Shown here in pieces: positions 30,670-39,582 of a stretch of 64,000 nt of DNA. The stretch is from NCBI GenBank assembly GCA_937969495.1, contig CALBVY010000036.1, positions 23,032 through 87,031 on the forward strand, written 5' to 3'. This DNA is from an uncultured Verrucomicrobiales bacterium (GTDB lineage Bacteria > Verrucomicrobiota > Verrucomicrobiia > Verrucomicrobiales > Akkermansiaceae). Within the stretch, counting starts at the first letter, position 1; each line of letters begins with the position of its first letter. The notes under the pieces were generated by a model. That model made no database searches, was not told the origin of the DNA, and saw nothing but the letters and a program-made list of their open reading frames with translations. The position numbers and the translations under genes were made by a program.

Positions 30670-31656
30670 TCACTCAGGGGCTGCGTTGGTGGTGATGAGC
30701 ACCTTGCCATTACGCCTTGTCTCCTGTGCGCGGATTACAGCGGATTTTATAGCTGTTAGTTTAAAGCGGCTATCGATATTTTGATGTAAGCCATCGGTGA
30801 TCATCCACTGTGCTAGTTGTTGGAAGACGGTTTCTATCTCGGTGTTAGTTTTTTCTTTCATCCACTCTGTGCACCAAAATCCGTGTAACTGGATATTTTT
30901 AAAAATCAAGAATTTGTTAGGGGCTTTGAGGCTGCGCATACTCATGGCTCCATAGGTGACATGAATACCTTTTGGTGCCAGAGCATCCATAAGGCGCAGG
31001 GCGCTGTCACCACCTACTGCATTAAGAGCCAGTGTAGGTAATTCATTGTTCAGTGTTTCCTTGAGATGAGTGATCGACTCTGCATTATCTAACAAAACAA
31101 TATCACTTCCTAGATCGAGTAGCTCTGGAATAAGTTCTTCTCGGCGTACGAGATTGATAGTGCGGAGGCCTAAGAGTTTAGCAATCTGGATGACGCAGAC
31201 ACCCACGCCGGAGTTTGCTGCATTCTGGATGATCCAGCTTCCTTTGGGCAGATTTTCAAAAGAAGTTAGCATAGCCCATGCTGTTACGGGGTTTACTTTG
31301 AGCATAGCGGCTTGCTCTACGGGTGTTGCTGAGGGGATTTTGAGGGCTGTCTCAGCACTGCAGATGACTTCTTCTGCCCAGGTGTTTGCCCGATCGAGGA
31401 ACACTACTTTATCACCGGGGTGGAAGTTCTCTGCACGTGATTCTATGATTTCTCCACAGCCTTCGATTCCTGGGGTGCAGGGTAGCTCTGGGCGGATGCC
31501 GTAGGTGCCTTGGATAAAATTAATGTCAGCGGGATTGATCGGTGCGGCGAGTATGCGCACGTGGATTTCCCCATCTGCTAATGTTGCCTGAGGGGTGTTT
31601 TCTAGAGTGATTACCTCGGCTGGATTTCCAAATTGATGGTAGGTGGCATGGAGCAT
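30670..31656 (-). CDS. zinc-independent MDR-family reductase, MECR/2-enoyl thioester reductase-like
   Basis: 328-residue medium-chain dehydrogenase/reductase. ILAAPINPADINFIQGTYG with the Tyr of the active site, CTPGIEGCGEI, NAANSGVGVCVIQIAK (NADPH fold) and HGFWCTEW match the mitochondrial/bacterial enoyl-thioester reductase branch. The zinc Cys/His set of alcohol dehydrogenases is absent. It may reduce enoyl-CoA or enoyl-ACP; a quinone reductase role is the alternative. It is 7 bases after glutamate dehydrogenase on the same strand. Confidence 0.85.
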   Translation of the reverse strand: MLHATYHQFGNPAEVITLENTPQATLADGEIHVRILAAPINPADINFIQGTYGIRPELPCTPGIEGCGEIIESRAENFHPGDKVVFLDRANTWAEEVICSAETALKIPSATPVEQAAMLKVNPVTAWAMLTSFENLPKGSWIIQNAANSGVGVCVIQIAKLLGLRTINLVRREELIPELLDLGSDIVLLDNAESITHLKETLNNELPTLALNAVGGDSALRLMDALAPKGIHVTYGAMSMRSLKAPNKFLIFKNIQLHGFWCTEWMKEKTNTEIETVFQQLAQWMITDGLHQNIDSRFKLTAIKSAVIRAQETRRNGKVLITTNAAPE

Positions 31657-31663
31657 GATGTTG

Positions 31664-32926
31664 TTATGGGAATAGGCCTCGGGTGGCTTTGACGGTGGCG
31701 ACTTCTTTGACGCCGAGTGCGAGCGCTGCCACGCGGTGTGAGGTCTGATGGGTTTTTGCGAAGTGGGTGACGTTCTCGAAGGTTTTTTCTAACATTGTTT
31801 CCAGCTTTGTGAGGACTTCTTGCTCGGTCCATTGGTAGTGCTGGAGGTTCTGAACCCACTCGAAGTAGGAGACGGTGACGCCACCTGCGTTGCAGAGGAC
31901 ATCGGGAATAAGGAAGATATCACCACGTTCTTCGATGATGGTGTCGGCCTCGGGGGTGGTGGGGCCATTGGCGGCCTCTGCTAGTACGCGGCATTGAAGT
32001 TTGGTGGCATTTTCCTTGGTGATTACGCGTTCCATGGCGGCAGGTATCAAGGCATCACATGGCTGGGTGAGCATCTCATCAGGGTCTATTGCTTCGGCAC
32101 CAGGGAAGCCTTTAACGCCCTTTTCCTTGGCTACGTGAGTGATGAGTTTTTCCACATCGATTCCTTTGGGGTTCCAGATCGCTCCGGTGATGTCTGAGAT
32201 ACCTGTGATTTTCACTCCATAGCCTGAGAGGGTGAGGGCGGCGTAGGAGCCTACGTTACCAAAGCCTTGGATGATGGCGGTGGCTTTACTGTCATCGATC
32301 CCAAGTTTGTAAAAGGCACGCGTGACGGTGAATGCTACGCCATGCCCGGTGGCCTGAGTTCTGCCAGCCGAGCCCTGGAGCTCAAGTGGTTTTCCTGTAA
32401 CAATACTGGGGACCAGATGCCCTGTATAGGTGGAGTAGACATCCGTCATCCAAGCCATGGTTTGTGCGTTGGTACCCATGTCTGGTGCCATGACATCTGT
32501 TTTTGGACCAATGAAAGGTAGCATTTCTGTGGTGAAGCGACGAGTGAGGTTTTCTAGTTCTCCTGGGCTCATTGATCTGGGATCACATGCGATGCCGCCT
32601 TTGCCTCCGCCGTAGGGGAGGCCCATGAGGGCGCATTTCCAGTTCATCCACATGGCGAGTGCGGCGACTTCGCCGAGAGTGACATTGGGGTTGTATCTTA
32701 GTCCGCCTTTTACTGGGCCGCGTGAGAGATGGTGCTGCACGCGGTAGCCAAAGAAGACTTCTGTTTTACCGCAATCGCGCTGAATGGGGACGGTGACGGT
32801 GATGAGTCTCTTGGGCCACTTGCAGCGCTCGCGGACGGATTCATCAAGATCGAGGTAATCAGCTGCGCGGTCAAACTGTGTGGATGCCATGCGGAAGACA
32901 TCATTGGCCATCAGATCATTTTTCAT
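31664..32926 (-). CDS. Glu/Leu/Phe/Val dehydrogenase, probable glutamate dehydrogenase
   Basis: 420 residues. Dimerisation/substrate domain with GPVKGGLRYNP (Lys73), GLPYGGGKGGI (catalytic Lys109) and the family P-T-D segment GPKTDVMAPDMGTN. NAD(P) domain with IIQGFGNVGSYAA. Length and the GRTQATGHGVAFT segment match hexameric GDH of about 410-420 aa. It links 2-oxoglutarate and ammonium to glutamate. The ammonium channel lies at 15794 but not in the same operon. Confidence 0.95.
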   Translation of the reverse strand: MKNDLMANDVFRMASTQFDRAADYLDLDESVRERCKWPKRLITVTVPIQRDCGKTEVFFGYRVQHHLSRGPVKGGLRYNPNVTLGEVAALAMWMNWKCALMGLPYGGGKGGIACDPRSMSPGELENLTRRFTTEMLPFIGPKTDVMAPDMGTNAQTMAWMTDVYSTYTGHLVPSIVTGKPLELQGSAGRTQATGHGVAFTVTRAFYKLGIDDSKATAIIQGFGNVGSYAALTLSGYGVKITGISDITGAIWNPKGIDVEKLITHVAKEKGVKGFPGAEAIDPDEMLTQPCDALIPAAMERVITKENATKLQCRVLAEAANGPTTPEADTIIEERGDIFLIPDVLCNAGGVTVSYFEWVQNLQHYQWTEQEVLTKLETMLEKTFENVTHFAKTHQTSHRVAALALGVKEVATVKATRGLFP

Positions 32927-33026
32927 GCTTATGCTTTAACGATAATTGAGTGCTTTGGCAATGGGTCTTTCCATGCATCTTTGTATCTGGAGTTGCAAGA
33001 TCTATGAGAGAGGTTAGAGGTGGGAT

Positions 33027-33539
33027 ATGGCAGATTTACTTCCTACCCTAGGCACTGGTGTGGCATGGCTGGTGACAGGGTGTTTATTGGTGGCTGGTTT
33101 TCTTGGTACGATTATTCCATTTTTACCGGGGCATTTAATTATTTTTTTTGCGGCAGTGGCGCATTGGCTGATGTTGCGCGAAGAGTCTGGTGTAGAGTGG
33201 TGGACTTTTGCGGTACTGGTTGTTTTGTTGATTATTTCACAGGTGTTTGAGTTCTTAAGTGGCGCGATGGGATCGCGTTGGTTTGGTGGGAGCCGTTGGG
33301 GTGCTGGCGGAGCTTTGTTAGGGGGTATTGTGGGTATGTTTTTTTTACCCTTTGGGCTGATTCTTGGCCCCTTAGTGGGCGCGATGGTCTTCGAATTTGC
33401 CTTTGCTAAAAAGGAAGTCAGAGAGTCTACGGTATCTGGTGTGGGCTCAGTGCTTGGTACGGTGGCAGGCTTGATGGTTAAAATCATCGTGGGAGTGACG
33501 ATGATTGTGTGGTTTGTCGCGGATGTTTTTTGGATTTAG
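33027..33539 (+). CDS. DUF456 membrane protein
   Basis: 170 residues, four to five hydrophobic segments. DUF456 signatures: GTIIPFLPGHLIIF (typical PGxP/PGP turn), GSRWFGGSRWG with Gly-rich helices, and LPFGLILGPLVGAM. Inner-membrane protein of unknown function. Length is typical. Divergent from glutamate dehydrogenase, 100 bases away. Confidence 0.88.
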   Translation: MADLLPTLGTGVAWLVTGCLLVAGFLGTIIPFLPGHLIIFFAAVAHWLMLREESGVEWWTFAVLVVLLIISQVFEFLSGAMGSRWFGGSRWGAGGALLGGIVGMFFLPFGLILGPLVGAMVFEFAFAKKEVRESTVSGVGSVLGTVAGLMVKIIVGVTMIVWFVADVFWI

Positions 33540-33558
33540 TGCCGTTGTTTGTAGGCAC

Positions 33559-33590
33559 AAAAAAACCGGAGAGGCTGAGCTCTCCGGTTT
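33559..33590 (-). terminator. bidirectional terminator between DUF456 and prepilin genes
   Basis: Perfect 11-bp stem: 33563-33573 (AAACCGGAGAG) with 33580-33590, six-base loop. The A-run 33559-33565 gives a strong U-run for the minus-strand prepilin; on the plus strand only three T's follow, so it is weaker for DUF456. Confidence 0.8.
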
Positions 33591-33619
33591 GTGAATTGTG
33601 TTTTTGAGTTCGCTACATT

Positions 33620-34288
33620 TTACTCGGGTAGCTCTACGGTTGGAGGTGTAGTACCGGATTGGGCATCTGTCCAAATATCTTGTGTAAAGAGGGTGACACC
33701 TCCACCAACATTTGCAGTATCGTCATTTTTCTTAAGGCGATATTGCTGTACTGAACCGTCGATACGTAATACAACACATTTGCCGTCATAAGGATCTGGT
33801 TTGAATGTTGTTTCAGTAGCCATTGGAGCCAGTAGAATAGGCAGCCCCATGTTGTTACTGGTGCTCATATTGACTGTGTATGCGAAGCCGCACTCACCAG
33901 CTTCGAGAATCTTGCCTTCTTTAATGTTATTATCAGGTTTACCAGGTGAATCGGAGCCACCTTTTGCAAAGAAAATCTCCTCGCTCTGGGTATAGCCACC
34001 TGCAATGAACTGGCCCAAATAGCCATTGGCATCTCCATTAAAGTCATTAAGATCTTCGTCGTCTTCAGCAGTATCATCGTTAGGGAATGAATTGAAGTCT
34101 TGATCAAATTCAACCATCAGCATGAATATTTGCTTGGCGTTACTGACAGCGGTAGTAGCAGCGGCTTTTTTCTGCTGCTTCATAATAACAGGGGTCGCCA
34201 TAGCAGCTAGTGCCGCAATAATAGCGATTACAACAAGTAGTTCCACCAGAGTGAAACCCTTGCGAGTATGTTTTGTGTTTAGTTTCAT
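33620..34288 (-). CDS. type IV pilin/type II secretion-like prepilin
   Basis: 222 residues. Class III signal: basic leader ending RKG (Gly11) then FTLVELLVVIAIIAALAAMATP with Glu16 at +5, the site for PilD cleavage and N-methylation. The rest is an acidic globular domain with ECGFAYTVNMST and a KCVVLRIDGSVQQYRL strand near the end, like many planctomycete and verrucomicrobial pseudopilins. Its own terminator at 33559. The pilB-pilB-pilC set at 50932 is the likely assembly machine. No other pilin in the window. Confidence 0.92.
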   Translation of the reverse strand: MKLNTKHTRKGFTLVELLVVIAIIAALAAMATPVIMKQQKKAAATTAVSNAKQIFMLMVEFDQDFNSFPNDDTAEDDEDLNDFNGDANGYLGQFIAGGYTQSEEIFFAKGGSDSPGKPDNNIKEGKILEAGECGFAYTVNMSTSNNMGLPILLAPMATETTFKPDPYDGKCVVLRIDGSVQQYRLKKNDDTANVGGGVTLFTQDIWTDAQSGTTPPTVELPE

Positions 34289-34430
34289 GGTATTTATTCT
34301 ATGTTTTATTTTATATATATCAGGTGATCAGGCGTGAAAAATTATAATACGCAATGACAACTTGATACTGTAAGTTAGCCCTAAGAGAGAGGCATTCAAG
34401 TTTAAAAAGCGATGCTTTGAGGATATTTCA

Positions 34431-35234
34431 TTACGATGGCTTAAAGGCCTCTGCGAGACTCTCAAGATCGGTCACCGAGGTTCGGTCTGCATCAAGGATG
34501 GCTTGTTTCTGCATGGCGCTGATTTCCTTGACCCCTTTTCTGGCGAGTGAGAGCATGGATGTCATTTGTGCATCGGTAAATACGCTTTCCTCGCCGCTGC
34601 CTTGGAGTTCTACGAATTCTAAGTCTTCAGTCATCACGACATTAAAGTCTACGCTGGCGTTTTTATCTTCTGGGTAATCGAGATCAAGTATGGGGGTGTC
34701 TTGATAAATGCCTGTGCTGATGCCGGTGATGAGCTTTTTCATTGGGAATGCTTTTAATTTCCCTGCGGCCATTAGCTTGTTGAGGGCGATGGCAATGGCG
34801 ACGCAGCCACCAGTCACTGAGGCGGTGCGGGTGCCGCCATCTGCTTGGAGGACATCGCAGTCTAGCCAGATGGTGCGTGGTCCGAGGGCTTTTAAATCAA
34901 CAACGGCGCGGAGGGATCTGCCAATGAGGCGCTGGATCTCGGAGGAACGACCATCGATACGTCCGGTGGCGCTATCGCGTTGTTTTCTGTCGAGGGTGGA
35001 GTAGGGCAGCATATTATACTCTGCGGTGAGCCAGCCACCGCCTACTTTCTGATACTTCATCCAGCGTGGTACGTCCTCTTGCACGGTGGCGGCACAGATG
35101 ACGCGAGTATTTCCAAAGGAAACTAATACGGAGCCAGTGGCGTGCGGGGCAATACCGGCTTGAAAGGAAATAGGGCGAAGTTCATCATGGTCACGGCCAT
35201 CGGGTCTAATCATAGATGAAGTTTCAAGTTTCAT
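34431..35234 (-). CDS. rph: ribonuclease PH
   Basis: Phosphorolytic 3'-to-5' trimming of tRNA precursors. 267 aa; RPDGRDHDELRPI at the N-terminus, GSVLVSFGNTRVICAATV, the phosphate-site stretch KQRDSATGRIDGRSSEIQRL(-), ADGGTRTASVTGGCVA and LDLDYPEDKNASVD. About 25 residues longer than the usual 240. Between the prepilin gene and divergent lpxK. Confidence 0.96.
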   Translation of the reverse strand: MKLETSSMIRPDGRDHDELRPISFQAGIAPHATGSVLVSFGNTRVICAATVQEDVPRWMKYQKVGGGWLTAEYNMLPYSTLDRKQRDSATGRIDGRSSEIQRLIGRSLRAVVDLKALGPRTIWLDCDVLQADGGTRTASVTGGCVAIAIALNKLMAAGKLKAFPMKKLITGISTGIYQDTPILDLDYPEDKNASVDFNVVMTEDLEFVELQGSGEESVFTDAQMTSMLSLARKGVKEISAMQKQAILDADRTSVTDLESLAEAFKPS

Positions 35235-35267
35235 GATTCAACTTTCAAGTATATAACATCATTACGC

Positions 35268-36476
35268 ATGAGTGAGGCGCTGGATGAACTAGAACAATGG
35301 GGAACTGAAGTGATCTTTGGGCGTGCTCGGGGGTTTCGAGCGACTATGATGAGGCTTCTGCTCTGGTGTCTCTCTGGCGTATATCGTGCTGGAGTGGCAT
35401 TTCGCTTACGGAGGTTCCGGAATGGTGGTGTAGAGCAGCAATATCTGGGCACTCAGGTCATTAGCATTGGAAATCTTACTGTGGGGGGGACGGGTAAAAC
35501 GCCGGTGGTGGAACTTTTTGCACGGACGCTTAGTGAGCGAGGACGTCAGCCGGCGATTCTTAGCCGAGGCTATAAAAGTAAAAAGCTCTCTAAGCCGCAG
35601 CCATGGAAAGACCGTATTACGGGAGAGAAAATTCCCGCTGACGAAATGCCTAAGGTAGTTAGCGATGGGGGGGAGCCCTTACTCAAGGTCGCCTATGCTG
35701 GGGATGAGCCATGGATGTTGGCGAAGAATCTCCCAGGGGTATCTGTGGTGGTAGATAAAAATCGCGTCAAGGGTGGGCGCTTTGCGGTGCGTGAACTGGA
35801 GAGTGATACGCTTATTCTGGATGATGGGCTTCAGTATCTACATCTCGCTCATTCTACGGATGTGGTGCTGGTGGATCAAAATGCGCCATTTGGCACTGGC
35901 CAGATGCTTCCGCGTGGGACTTTACGCGAGCCTGCACGGAATTTGTGCAGGGCAGATTATATCTTTATTACTAAGTGCGATGGTAGTTCTAACGAGGAGC
36001 TGATTACGAAGATGCGAAAATATAACAAACACGCGGAGATTATCGAATGCACGCATGGGCCACAGCATCTGGAGAATCTTTTTACTGGTGAGCAGGTGCC
36101 GCTGGACTTTCTCAATGAGAAATACCTTGCGGCTATTTCAGGAATTGCCGTGCCAGAGAGCTTTGAAAAGATTCTGAGGAATTTAGGCGCTAGTGTAGAA
36201 TTCCACCGCGTCTTCTCAGACCATCATTCCTTTAATCAGAAAGAGATTGATCGTTTTATGAATCGCTGTGTGCAGCGTGATATTGAGATGATTGTTACGA
36301 CAGAAAAAGACGCGGTGCGCTTTATGCGCCCTACTGAACTTGATGTGCCTATTTATTTCCTACGTATTGAGGTCGATATTCTTAAGGGGCAAGAGGTATG
36401 GGAGCGTCTCGTAGATAGAATCTGTGGGGAGAAACCGAAAGTAGACCCCCTTCTGCTACGTGAAATGGTGGGGTGA
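35268..36476 (+). CDS. lpxK: tetraacyldisaccharide 4'-kinase
   Basis: Adds the 4'-phosphate to the lipid A precursor at the inner membrane. 402 residues; N-terminal hydrophobic helix near 27-45, P-loop [12 protein letters not shown] (about 68-79), [16 protein letters not shown] with the acidic residues, and [10 protein letters not shown]. It is some 70 residues longer than E. coli LpxK (328). No adjacent msbA or waaA. With lpxA at 1234 it supports a lipid A outer membrane. Confidence 0.95.
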   Translation: MSEALDELEQWGTEVIFGRARGFRATMMRLLLWCLSGVYRAGVAFRLRRFRNGGVEQQYLGTQVISIGNLTVGGTGKTPVVELFARTLSERGRQPAILSRGYKSKKLSKPQPWKDRITGEKIPADEMPKVVSDGGEPLLKVAYAGDEPWMLAKNLPGVSVVVDKNRVKGGRFAVRELESDTLILDDGLQYLHLAHSTDVVLVDQNAPFGTGQMLPRGTLREPARNLCRADYIFITKCDGSSNEELITKMRKYNKHAEIIECTHGPQHLENLFTGEQVPLDFLNEKYLAAISGIAVPESFEKILRNLGASVEFHRVFSDHHSFNQKEIDRFMNRCVQRDIEMIVTTEKDAVRFMRPTELDVPIYFLRIEVDILKGQEVWERLVDRICGEKPKVDPLLLREMVG

Positions 36477-36489
36477 AGGGTGAGTTCTG

Positions 36490-37320
36490 TTAGTTGATCA
36501 TCGCTAGGATTTCAGTGGCGGTTTTTTCCTGCTCCCGTAATGAGCGTATACTCTGTGAGAGGTCACGTTTGGCTAGGCGTTTTTGGTTATCCCCCAAGAT
36601 CAAGCGATGATGATGATAGCGCGGTGTAGGCAGATCTAGCAATTGTTGCAAAAGGCGATGCACATGGGTAGATGAAAGGAGGTCACTGCCCCGTGTGACA
36701 TCGGTAATTTCCTGCATGGCGTCATCTACGACCACGGCGATATGATATGAGGTGGTGATATCTTTGCGCGCTAGAACGACATCACCTAATAGATCTATAT
36801 TCACTGGGATGGTTCCGTGGATTTGATCATCGAAGTAAAGTTCACCGGTTTGTTCAATGGCAGCCTTGGAATCTAATCTCCAGCAGTGAGGCTTTCCGGT
36901 ATTGATGAGGTCTTGACCTTGCTCAGTGCTTAATGATCTACATGTTCCTGGATACTGTGGTTCTTCTTGTTGGGTGTGCGGAGCGCCGTGAATGGCGGCG
37001 ATTTCTGCCTGTATTTCGCGGCGTGTGCAGAAGCATGGGTAGACCACTTGGCGTGATATGAGCTGGGCTAGTGCCTGTGAGTAAGCTGGGAATCGATCGG
37101 TTTGTCGTAGCGGTGTGCTGTCCCAGTTTAGACCCAGCCACTTGAGATCATGTTCAATTTCCAAGTAATATTCGTCTCTGACGCGTGTGGTATCAATATC
37201 CTCGAAGCGGAGTAGAAATTCTGTCTCTGTCGTTCTCGCTAAATCATGAGCGAACTTGGCCGCATAGACGTGCCCAAGGTGTAGCAAGCCAGTGGGTGAG
37301 GGGGCAAAGCGTGTGGACAT
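36490..37320 (-). CDS. gluQRS: glutamyl-Q tRNA(Asp) synthetase
   Basis: Adds glutamate to queuosine 34 of tRNA-Asp. 276 aa, a truncated class I GluRS catalytic core. Motifs: TRFAPSPTGLLHLGHVYAAK (HIGH-like His14-Leu-Gly-His17), FEDIDTTRV, and KRLAKRD for KMSKS. The four-residue zinc cluster pattern is represented by YPCFCTRREI and YPGTC. No anticodon-binding domain. That length and the Cys pattern distinguish it from full GltX. Monocistronic; convergent with lpxK. Confidence 0.93.
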   Translation of the reverse strand: MSTRFAPSPTGLLHLGHVYAAKFAHDLARTTETEFLLRFEDIDTTRVRDEYYLEIEHDLKWLGLNWDSTPLRQTDRFPAYSQALAQLISRQVVYPCFCTRREIQAEIAAIHGAPHTQQEEPQYPGTCRSLSTEQGQDLINTGKPHCWRLDSKAAIEQTGELYFDDQIHGTIPVNIDLLGDVVLARKDITTSYHIAVVVDDAMQEITDVTRGSDLLSSTHVHRLLQQLLDLPTPRYHHHRLILGDNQKRLAKRDLSQSIRSLREQEKTATEILAMIN

Positions 37321-37390
37321 AAGTCATTTATACCGCCCTCAGCAGAGCAGGCCAAACCACAAAACAGAATATTTAACGCAATATACTTGC

Positions 37391-37413
37391 AATAGCGCAT
37401 TTTATGCATTATT
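37391..37413 (+). promoter_or_regulatory. inverted repeat, candidate Zur/Fur-type operator before metal-uptake operon
   Basis: Half sites AATAGCGCAT (37391-37400) and ATGCATTATT (37404-37413) flank TTT and match as an inverted repeat at 8 of 10 positions. It lies 12 bases before ATG 37425 and overlaps an alternative ATG at 37404. Position and dyad size fit a metal-dependent repressor; which one is inference. Confidence 0.4.
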
Positions 37414-37424
37414 TCGCCTGTGCT

Positions 37425-38318
37425 ATGAACAATCAATTACTAGCAGCCTTGGTGCTCGGTTTTATTTCTGTGGTAGGCAGTGTGTCTGCGGAATTGAAAG
37501 TGGCTACCTTACATCCGCTGATGACTGATCTTGCACGTCAAGTGGGAGGCCCTGATGTGGTGGTAGTACCATTGATTGGAGTAAATGATGATCCTCATGG
37601 ATTTAATCCATCGCCAAGGACGCTTGCAAAGGCGCGTGGGGCTAAAGTTTATCTTGCCAGTGGAAAGCAAATGGAAAACTACCTTGATAAGTTACGCAAT
37701 ACTCTCGGCGGGAGCGCCAAAGTTGTCGAAGTGGGGAAGACGATTCCATCGCTGAAGATCTCTGGCAGAGATGCTCAGTATGTCTGCTGCCCTACTCATT
37801 CCCACGGAGCTATCGATCCGCATTGGTGGCATAAAGTTTCTAATATGCAAAAGGCTGCCCGAGTGGTGGCAAAAGAATTTGGTAAGGCTGATCCTAGTAA
37901 AGCCTCAGCATACAAAGCCAGAGCTGCCAGCTACAGTGCGCGGTTATCACAGCTAAATAGTTGGATTAAACGCGAGACAAGTAAGATTCCTCGCAAGGCT
38001 CGAATTCTGTGCACAGCCCACGCAGCCTTTGGTTATTTCTGCAAAGAATATGGCTACCGTTCGCTACCGGTAAAAGGCATATCTTCAAATCGCAAAATTA
38101 GTGCTTCCTATCAAGCTGAAGCGATCCAGGCGATCCGCACCCATCAAGTAAAAGCTATCTTCCCTGAAAAGCGAGCTAACCCTAAAGCGCTTAAAATCAT
38201 CACAAGAGAAACTGGAGCCAAGCTCGGGGGCGTTCTTATCGCTGATGGTATGGATAACTATGAGGAGATGATGAAGAGTAATGTCATCAAAATTGTCAGT
38301 GCTCTAGCAGGAAGTTAA
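37425..38318 (+). CDS. periplasmic metal-binding protein of a Zn/Mn ABC transporter (ZnuA type)
   Basis: 297 residues from ATG 37425; an ATG at 37404 lies in a dyad that I read as an operator. Signal peptide ends near SVSA. Cluster A-I binding protein with metal ligands in LHPLMT (His), PHGFNPSPR, SHGAIDPHWWH (His cluster) and later IFPEKRANP and GVLIADGMDNYEEMM. The His-rich loop of classical ZnuA is short here (PTHSHGAIDPHWWH). It leads znuA-unknown-ATPase-permease-barrel, so zinc is the best guess; manganese is the alternative. Confidence 0.9.
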   Translation: MNNQLLAALVLGFISVVGSVSAELKVATLHPLMTDLARQVGGPDVVVVPLIGVNDDPHGFNPSPRTLAKARGAKVYLASGKQMENYLDKLRNTLGGSAKVVEVGKTIPSLKISGRDAQYVCCPTHSHGAIDPHWWHKVSNMQKAARVVAKEFGKADPSKASAYKARAASYSARLSQLNSWIKRETSKIPRKARILCTAHAAFGYFCKEYGYRSLPVKGISSNRKISASYQAEAIQAIRTHQVKAIFPEKRANPKALKIITRETGAKLGGVLIADGMDNYEEMMKSNVIKIVSALAGS

Positions 38319-38339
38319 AAGCCATTAGGTGAGATTATT

Positions 38340-38831
38340 ATGCGAGGCGCACCTATTATCCAAGCTGTGATTATCACTGCCGTTTTATGTTTGCTTGGTT
38401 TTGCGGGTATGCATTTCATCCAAGGGGGTGTCTCCGATATGTCTAATGACACGATAGATAAGTATGCAGAGGGGGATGTGATTTTGAAACACGGTGAGAT
38501 TGCTGTAGAAATTGAGTGTTATTTTTCAGATAAGCCAGAGCGATATTCCTTTCTAAGGCCGGGTGCAGTAGGTGCAGATTCTGGTGAAACAGTCGTGGAG
38601 GCCGTTGGTAGTGATGATAGTCCAGTGTTTCACGAGATGGTGCTTAAGAATAACACACTATGGTTAGATGTTACCTGGGCAGATGTAAAAGCTCATGGAA
38701 ATTACTTTGTGCAGCTGATTATCAGCGTGGGAAATGAGGAGCCTTTAATACGGACTTACCGATCTCATACCAACAGACTCCAAGGCACTATAGAGTTAGA
38801 AATTCCCAATCTTGAAAACGATGACCAATAG
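38340..38831 (+). CDS. membrane-anchored protein in metal-uptake operon, function unknown
   Basis: 163 residues. N-terminal membrane helix (about 7-24, QAVIITAVLCLLGFAGMHF) and a periplasmic beta-rich part (SFLRPGAVGADSGETVVEAVG, ISVGNEEPLIRTYRSH). No family recognised. It lies between the binding protein (21-base gap) and the ATPase gene (11-base overlap), so it is transcribed with the transporter. It could be a periplasmic metal chaperone or an assembly factor; this is inference. Confidence 0.68.
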   Translation: MRGAPIIQAVIITAVLCLLGFAGMHFIQGGVSDMSNDTIDKYAEGDVILKHGEIAVEIECYFSDKPERYSFLRPGAVGADSGETVVEAVGSDDSPVFHEMVLKNNTLWLDVTWADVKAHGNYFVQLIISVGNEEPLIRTYRSHTNRLQGTIELEIPNLENDDQ

Positions 38832-39582
38832 CTGTGGACATAGCCACCAAGATGGCCAGACGCATAACCTCAGGGTGGATCATCTGAGTGTGTCTTATCG
38901 TCGGGAGCTGGTGCTTGAAGACATTGCTCTGCATACAAAATGTGGACGCTGCCTAGCTCTGGTAGGGCCAAATGGAGCGGGTAAAAGTACCTTGCTCAAG
39001 GCTATCTCAGGACTTGTGAAACGCCGTAGCGGAACAATCACATGGGGAGGGAAGGACTCTCTGAAATGTCGGGACGGTGAGTTTGCTTATTTACCCCAGC
39101 ATGATGAGGTGAACTGGAACTTCCCCATTACAGTGCGTGGAGTGGTGGAAATGGGGCGTTACCCTCAGCTGGGCGCGTTTAAGAAATTTGGTGCAGAAGA
39201 TCATGCCGCCGTGCAGCATGCGTTGGAGCTGATGGAAATGGATGGCCATCTTGCTCGTCGGCAAATCAGTGAGCTATCAGGAGGGCAGAAACAGCGCGCA
39301 TTCATCGCAAGGGCGGTGGCGCAACAAGCGCATGTTATGTTGTTAGACGAACCTTTTACTGGTTTGGACCGTGAGCACTCTGCGAATTTATCACGCTTGC
39401 TGCGTAGCCTTGCCGCAGAGAACCGCTTAGTCATCGCCTCCCATCATGATCTTGCTACGCTAACAGAAATTTTTGATGATGCATTGATTTTAAACCGTGA
39501 GGTCATTGCCTCCGGCACCTGTGCCGACGTGGTGAATGAGGAAAATCTTAACCGAGCTTTTACCCGTAATGTCAATGAATGA
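38821..39582 (+). CDS. ATP-binding subunit of Zn/Mn ABC transporter (ZnuC type)
   Basis: 253 residues from ATG 38821. Walker A GPNGAGKSTLL, Q-loop YLPQHDEVNW, signature LSGGQKQRAF, Walker B VMLLDEPF, switch His in IASHHDL. A Cys/His-rich N-terminus (SCGHSHQDGQTH) is not usual for the family and could bind the metal. QHDEVNWNFPITVRGVVEMGRY is typical of Mn/Zn transport ATPases. It overlaps the genes on both sides. Confidence 0.94.
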   Translation: MTNSCGHSHQDGQTHNLRVDHLSVSYRRELVLEDIALHTKCGRCLALVGPNGAGKSTLLKAISGLVKRRSGTITWGGKDSLKCRDGEFAYLPQHDEVNWNFPITVRGVVEMGRYPQLGAFKKFGAEDHAAVQHALELMEMDGHLARRQISELSGGQKQRAFIARAVAQQAHVMLLDEPFTGLDREHSANLSRLLRSLAAENRLVIASHHDLATLTEIFDDALILNREVIASGTCADVVNEENLNRAFTRNVNE

